From: Desulfobacterales bacterium
GTDB taxonomy: Bacteria; Desulfobacterota; Desulfobacteria; Desulfobacterales; JAFDCJ01
Reading direction: 5' to 3'
DNA length: 24,712 nt
Assembly (NCBI GenBank): GCA_020345785.1
Contig: CP070771.1
Coordinates: forward strand, 4,953,352 to 4,978,063
Positions 23,341-24,712 of the stretch are shown piece after piece. Position 1 is the stretch's first letter. Every line of letters begins with the position of its first letter. Below the pieces are notes generated by a model. It was given only the letters and a program-made list of their open reading frames with translations, had not been told where the DNA came from and ran no database searches. The translations under genes and the position numbers were made by a program.

Positions 23341-24129
23341 TTATAATTTCTCCCAGATCCGTTTTTTTTCCTCAATGGTCAGCTCTTCAAACTGCCGGTT
23401 ACTTTCAGAGATCAGTTCTTCAATCATTTTAAACCGTTGCTCAAACCGCTTTACGGATTCGGCCAAGGCTCTTTCCGGATGAATTTTAGCCCGGCGGGCA
23501 AGGTTTACTGCGGCAAACAGCAAGTCGCCAATTTGCTCCGATGAAATCCTTGTCTCCTGACTTTTCAATATTAATTTTAGTTTATCCAGAGCGTCTTGGA
23601 CATTATTTAGATGACTGTCCAAATCCGTTTCTTCAAAGGTGGATTTAGCGACACGATCTGAGACGCGGTAGGCACGCAATAAAGCCGGGAGGTTTGGGGG
23701 GACTGAATCAAGAAGCGAGTGTTTGGCTGTCGACTTTTTTTCACCAAGTTTGATTTTGTGCCAGTTGTCAATGACCTCTTCGCTGCTGTGAATTTTTTTG
23801 CCACCAAAAACATGGGGGTGCCGACGGATCATTTTCTCGGTAATCGAATGAGCAACAGCCGCCAGATCAAAGTGTCCGCGCTCCTGAAACATACGGGCGA
23901 TGAAAACGATGTGAAATAGAACGTCTCCCAGTTCATCACGTATTTGATCAGGCTCGGCGGTCTCAATCGCATGAGCCAATTCAAAGACTTCCTCCATCAA
24001 ATATATGCTGACGGATTCAGGGGTTTGCTTTTTATCCCACGGGCATCCATTTTTACCCCGCAGGGTTTCGACCAATCGATATAGTGCCCCCAGCTCCGTA
24101 TGCGCTTGATTTAATTTGATATCTTCCAT
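23341..24129 (-). CDS. mazG: Nucleoside triphosphate pyrophosphohydrolase MazG
   Basis: Hydrolyses nucleoside triphosphates to monophosphates and pyrophosphate, a house-cleaning and stress function. From ATG 24129 the protein has 262 residues, the E. coli MazG length. The first MazG domain has CPWDKKQT and the metal-binding EEVFELAHAI...RDELGDVLFH pattern; the second (about residues 160-235) has SEQIGDLLFAAVNLARR. The frame is open to 24213, but the extra 28 residues overlap cvpA further and lack a start signal, while GGAGGAG lies about 12 nt before 24129. The start overlaps the cvpA stop by 19 nt, which suggests coupled translation. Confidence 0.95.
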   Translation of the reverse strand: MEDIKLNQAHTELGALYRLVETLRGKNGCPWDKKQTPESVSIYLMEEVFELAHAIETAEPDQIRDELGDVLFHIVFIARMFQERGHFDLAAVAHSITEKMIRRHPHVFGGKKIHSSEEVIDNWHKIKLGEKKSTAKHSLLDSVPPNLPALLRAYRVSDRVAKSTFEETDLDSHLNNVQDALDKLKLILKSQETRISSEQIGDLLFAAVNLARRAKIHPERALAESVKRFEQRFKMIEELISESNRQFEELTIEEKKRIWEKL

Positions 24130-24638
24130 GATTTTTTGAGCTCCTCCAGTTTGGTCATAAAATCCTGTTTCATTTGTCTGGAGACGACTTTCGCCATCTT
24201 TTCTGAAACCCATGCGACATGGGGAGCCATCACGGAGTTTTTAATAAACGCAGATCCCTGGGGGAGGAAGGCGGTCAGTGAGATGAAAAGAACGGATACG
24301 ATCAGAACGGCCTTAATAATGCCGAAAATCAGACCGCCGATACGGTCGACCCAGCCTAAAAATGCTATATTCAACAGATATTTGATAATAACGCCTAAAA
24401 CACTGACGATGATCAGGACAACGCAAAAAATAATAAGAAAACTTAATATGTTAAGGTATGAAACGTCGTGGATCAATCTTGAGAGAACCTTGGCGAGAAC
24501 CATATAGTATGTATAGGCCGCATAAAAACCGCCAAATACACCAATGATAGAAGAGAGCTCCTTGACCAGTCCTCTGAAGAGGCCTCTTACCAGGCTGTAG
24601 CCCAATATAACGATGATTAAAATATCAAATGGATTCAT
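24111..24638 (-). CDS. cvpA: CvpA family inner-membrane protein
   Basis: A 175-residue protein with four hydrophobic helices in the first 130 residues. It opens with NPFDILIIVILGYSLVRGLFRGLVKE and contains GWVDRIGGLIFGIIKA, both typical of CvpA (colicin V production) proteins. A soluble, charged C-terminal tail follows. CvpA is linked to envelope stress tolerance and bile resistance in enteric bacteria; its mechanism is unknown. No clear Shine-Dalgarno precedes the ATG at 24638. It is the first gene of a cvpA-mazG pair on the minus strand, unless the operon begins beyond the window. Confidence 0.88.
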   Translation of the reverse strand: MNPFDILIIVILGYSLVRGLFRGLVKELSSIIGVFGGFYAAYTYYMVLAKVLSRLIHDVSYLNILSFLIIFCVVLIIVSVLGVIIKYLLNIAFLGWVDRIGGLIFGIIKAVLIVSVLFISLTAFLPQGSAFIKNSVMAPHVAWVSEKMAKVVSRQMKQDFMTKLEELKKSWKISN

Positions 24639-24688
24639 ATATGGTTGCTGGTGAATTCAAAACGTCCGAATAGTCGTGCCATGTCGAC

Positions 24689-24712
24689 TAAAGAATCCTG
24701 GCCCAGAGGACC
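24689..24712 (+). repeat. Dispersed TAAAGAATCC repeat, copy 2 (runs into window end)
   Basis: Begins TAAAGAATCCTGGCCCAGAGG and matches 19718-19741 at 21 of 24 positions. The repeat is cut by the window edge, so the full unit is not visible. It stands about 50 nt upstream of cvpA. Confidence 0.5.

Noticed and set aside
23197..23343. Plus-strand open stretch that looks weakly coding (reads AISKGYIRRLPSFL)
   Set aside because: It has no start codon or ribosome site, is interrupted by stops just upstream and has no recognised family; possibly a gene fragment, not supportable.

Overview
The window looks like a chromosomal stretch from a Gram-negative anaerobe of the Desulfobacterota (Desulfobacterales type). 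That is inferred from gene families rather than any marker gene: a PxxKW-type cysteine-rich protein, a small dual-CXXC protein with an in-frame UGA, a FlgM-associated flagellar protein of the DVU0524 type, and a Kdo-pathway isomerase. No rRNA, tRNA, CRISPR array or complete insertion sequence was seen.

Region 1 (1-5427, + strand) is a catabolic cluster: the end of a TRAP transporter large permease, a Tat-exported TRAP binding protein, a histidinol-dehydrogenase-family enzyme most like sulfopropanediol 3-dehydrogenase (HpsN), a short-chain dehydrogenase overlapping it by 4 nt, and a zinc medium-chain dehydrogenase. This matches the gene content of known clusters for 2,3-dihydroxypropane-1-sulfonate (DHPS) oxidation. 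In a sulfite/sulfate-respiring host the released sulfite could be an electron acceptor. No desulfonating enzyme is visible.

Region 2 (5414-8053) holds a 55-residue minus-strand gene with a strong ribosome binding site, then a probable 60-residue selenoprotein with two CXXC motifs. Its in-frame TGA is followed by a SECIS-like hairpin. An AEC-family permease and truA follow.

Region 3 (8054-12640) has a CLC chloride channel/transporter with CBS domains (minus), a divergent class Ic aspartate aminotransferase (plus), and the PxxKW protein (minus). The last has a clear sigma-70 promoter and an intrinsic terminator inside its leader.

Region 4 (12638-18545) has kdsD and a phosphofructokinase on the plus strand, then on the minus strand a TPR plus periplasmic-binding-fold lipoprotein and a GAF/HD-GYP c-di-GMP phosphodiesterase.

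Region 5 (19052-24712) has a secreted DUF4124 coiled-coil protein; a class II aldolase with an in-frame upstream DUF2007 domain and a strong internal start; two small genes, the first flagellar and behind a sigma-28-like promoter; and, on the minus strand, cvpA-mazG with overlapping ends.

Many of the longer intergenic gaps contain degenerate tandem arrays of 7-bp units whose consensus differs from array to array (AATATTC, GAATATC, AAATCCG, AACCCGC, AAGGCGC, GGTGTCA). At least two families of dispersed hairpin repeats are also present. The selenoprotein, the heptamer arrays and the candidate sulfonate cluster are the most interesting points.
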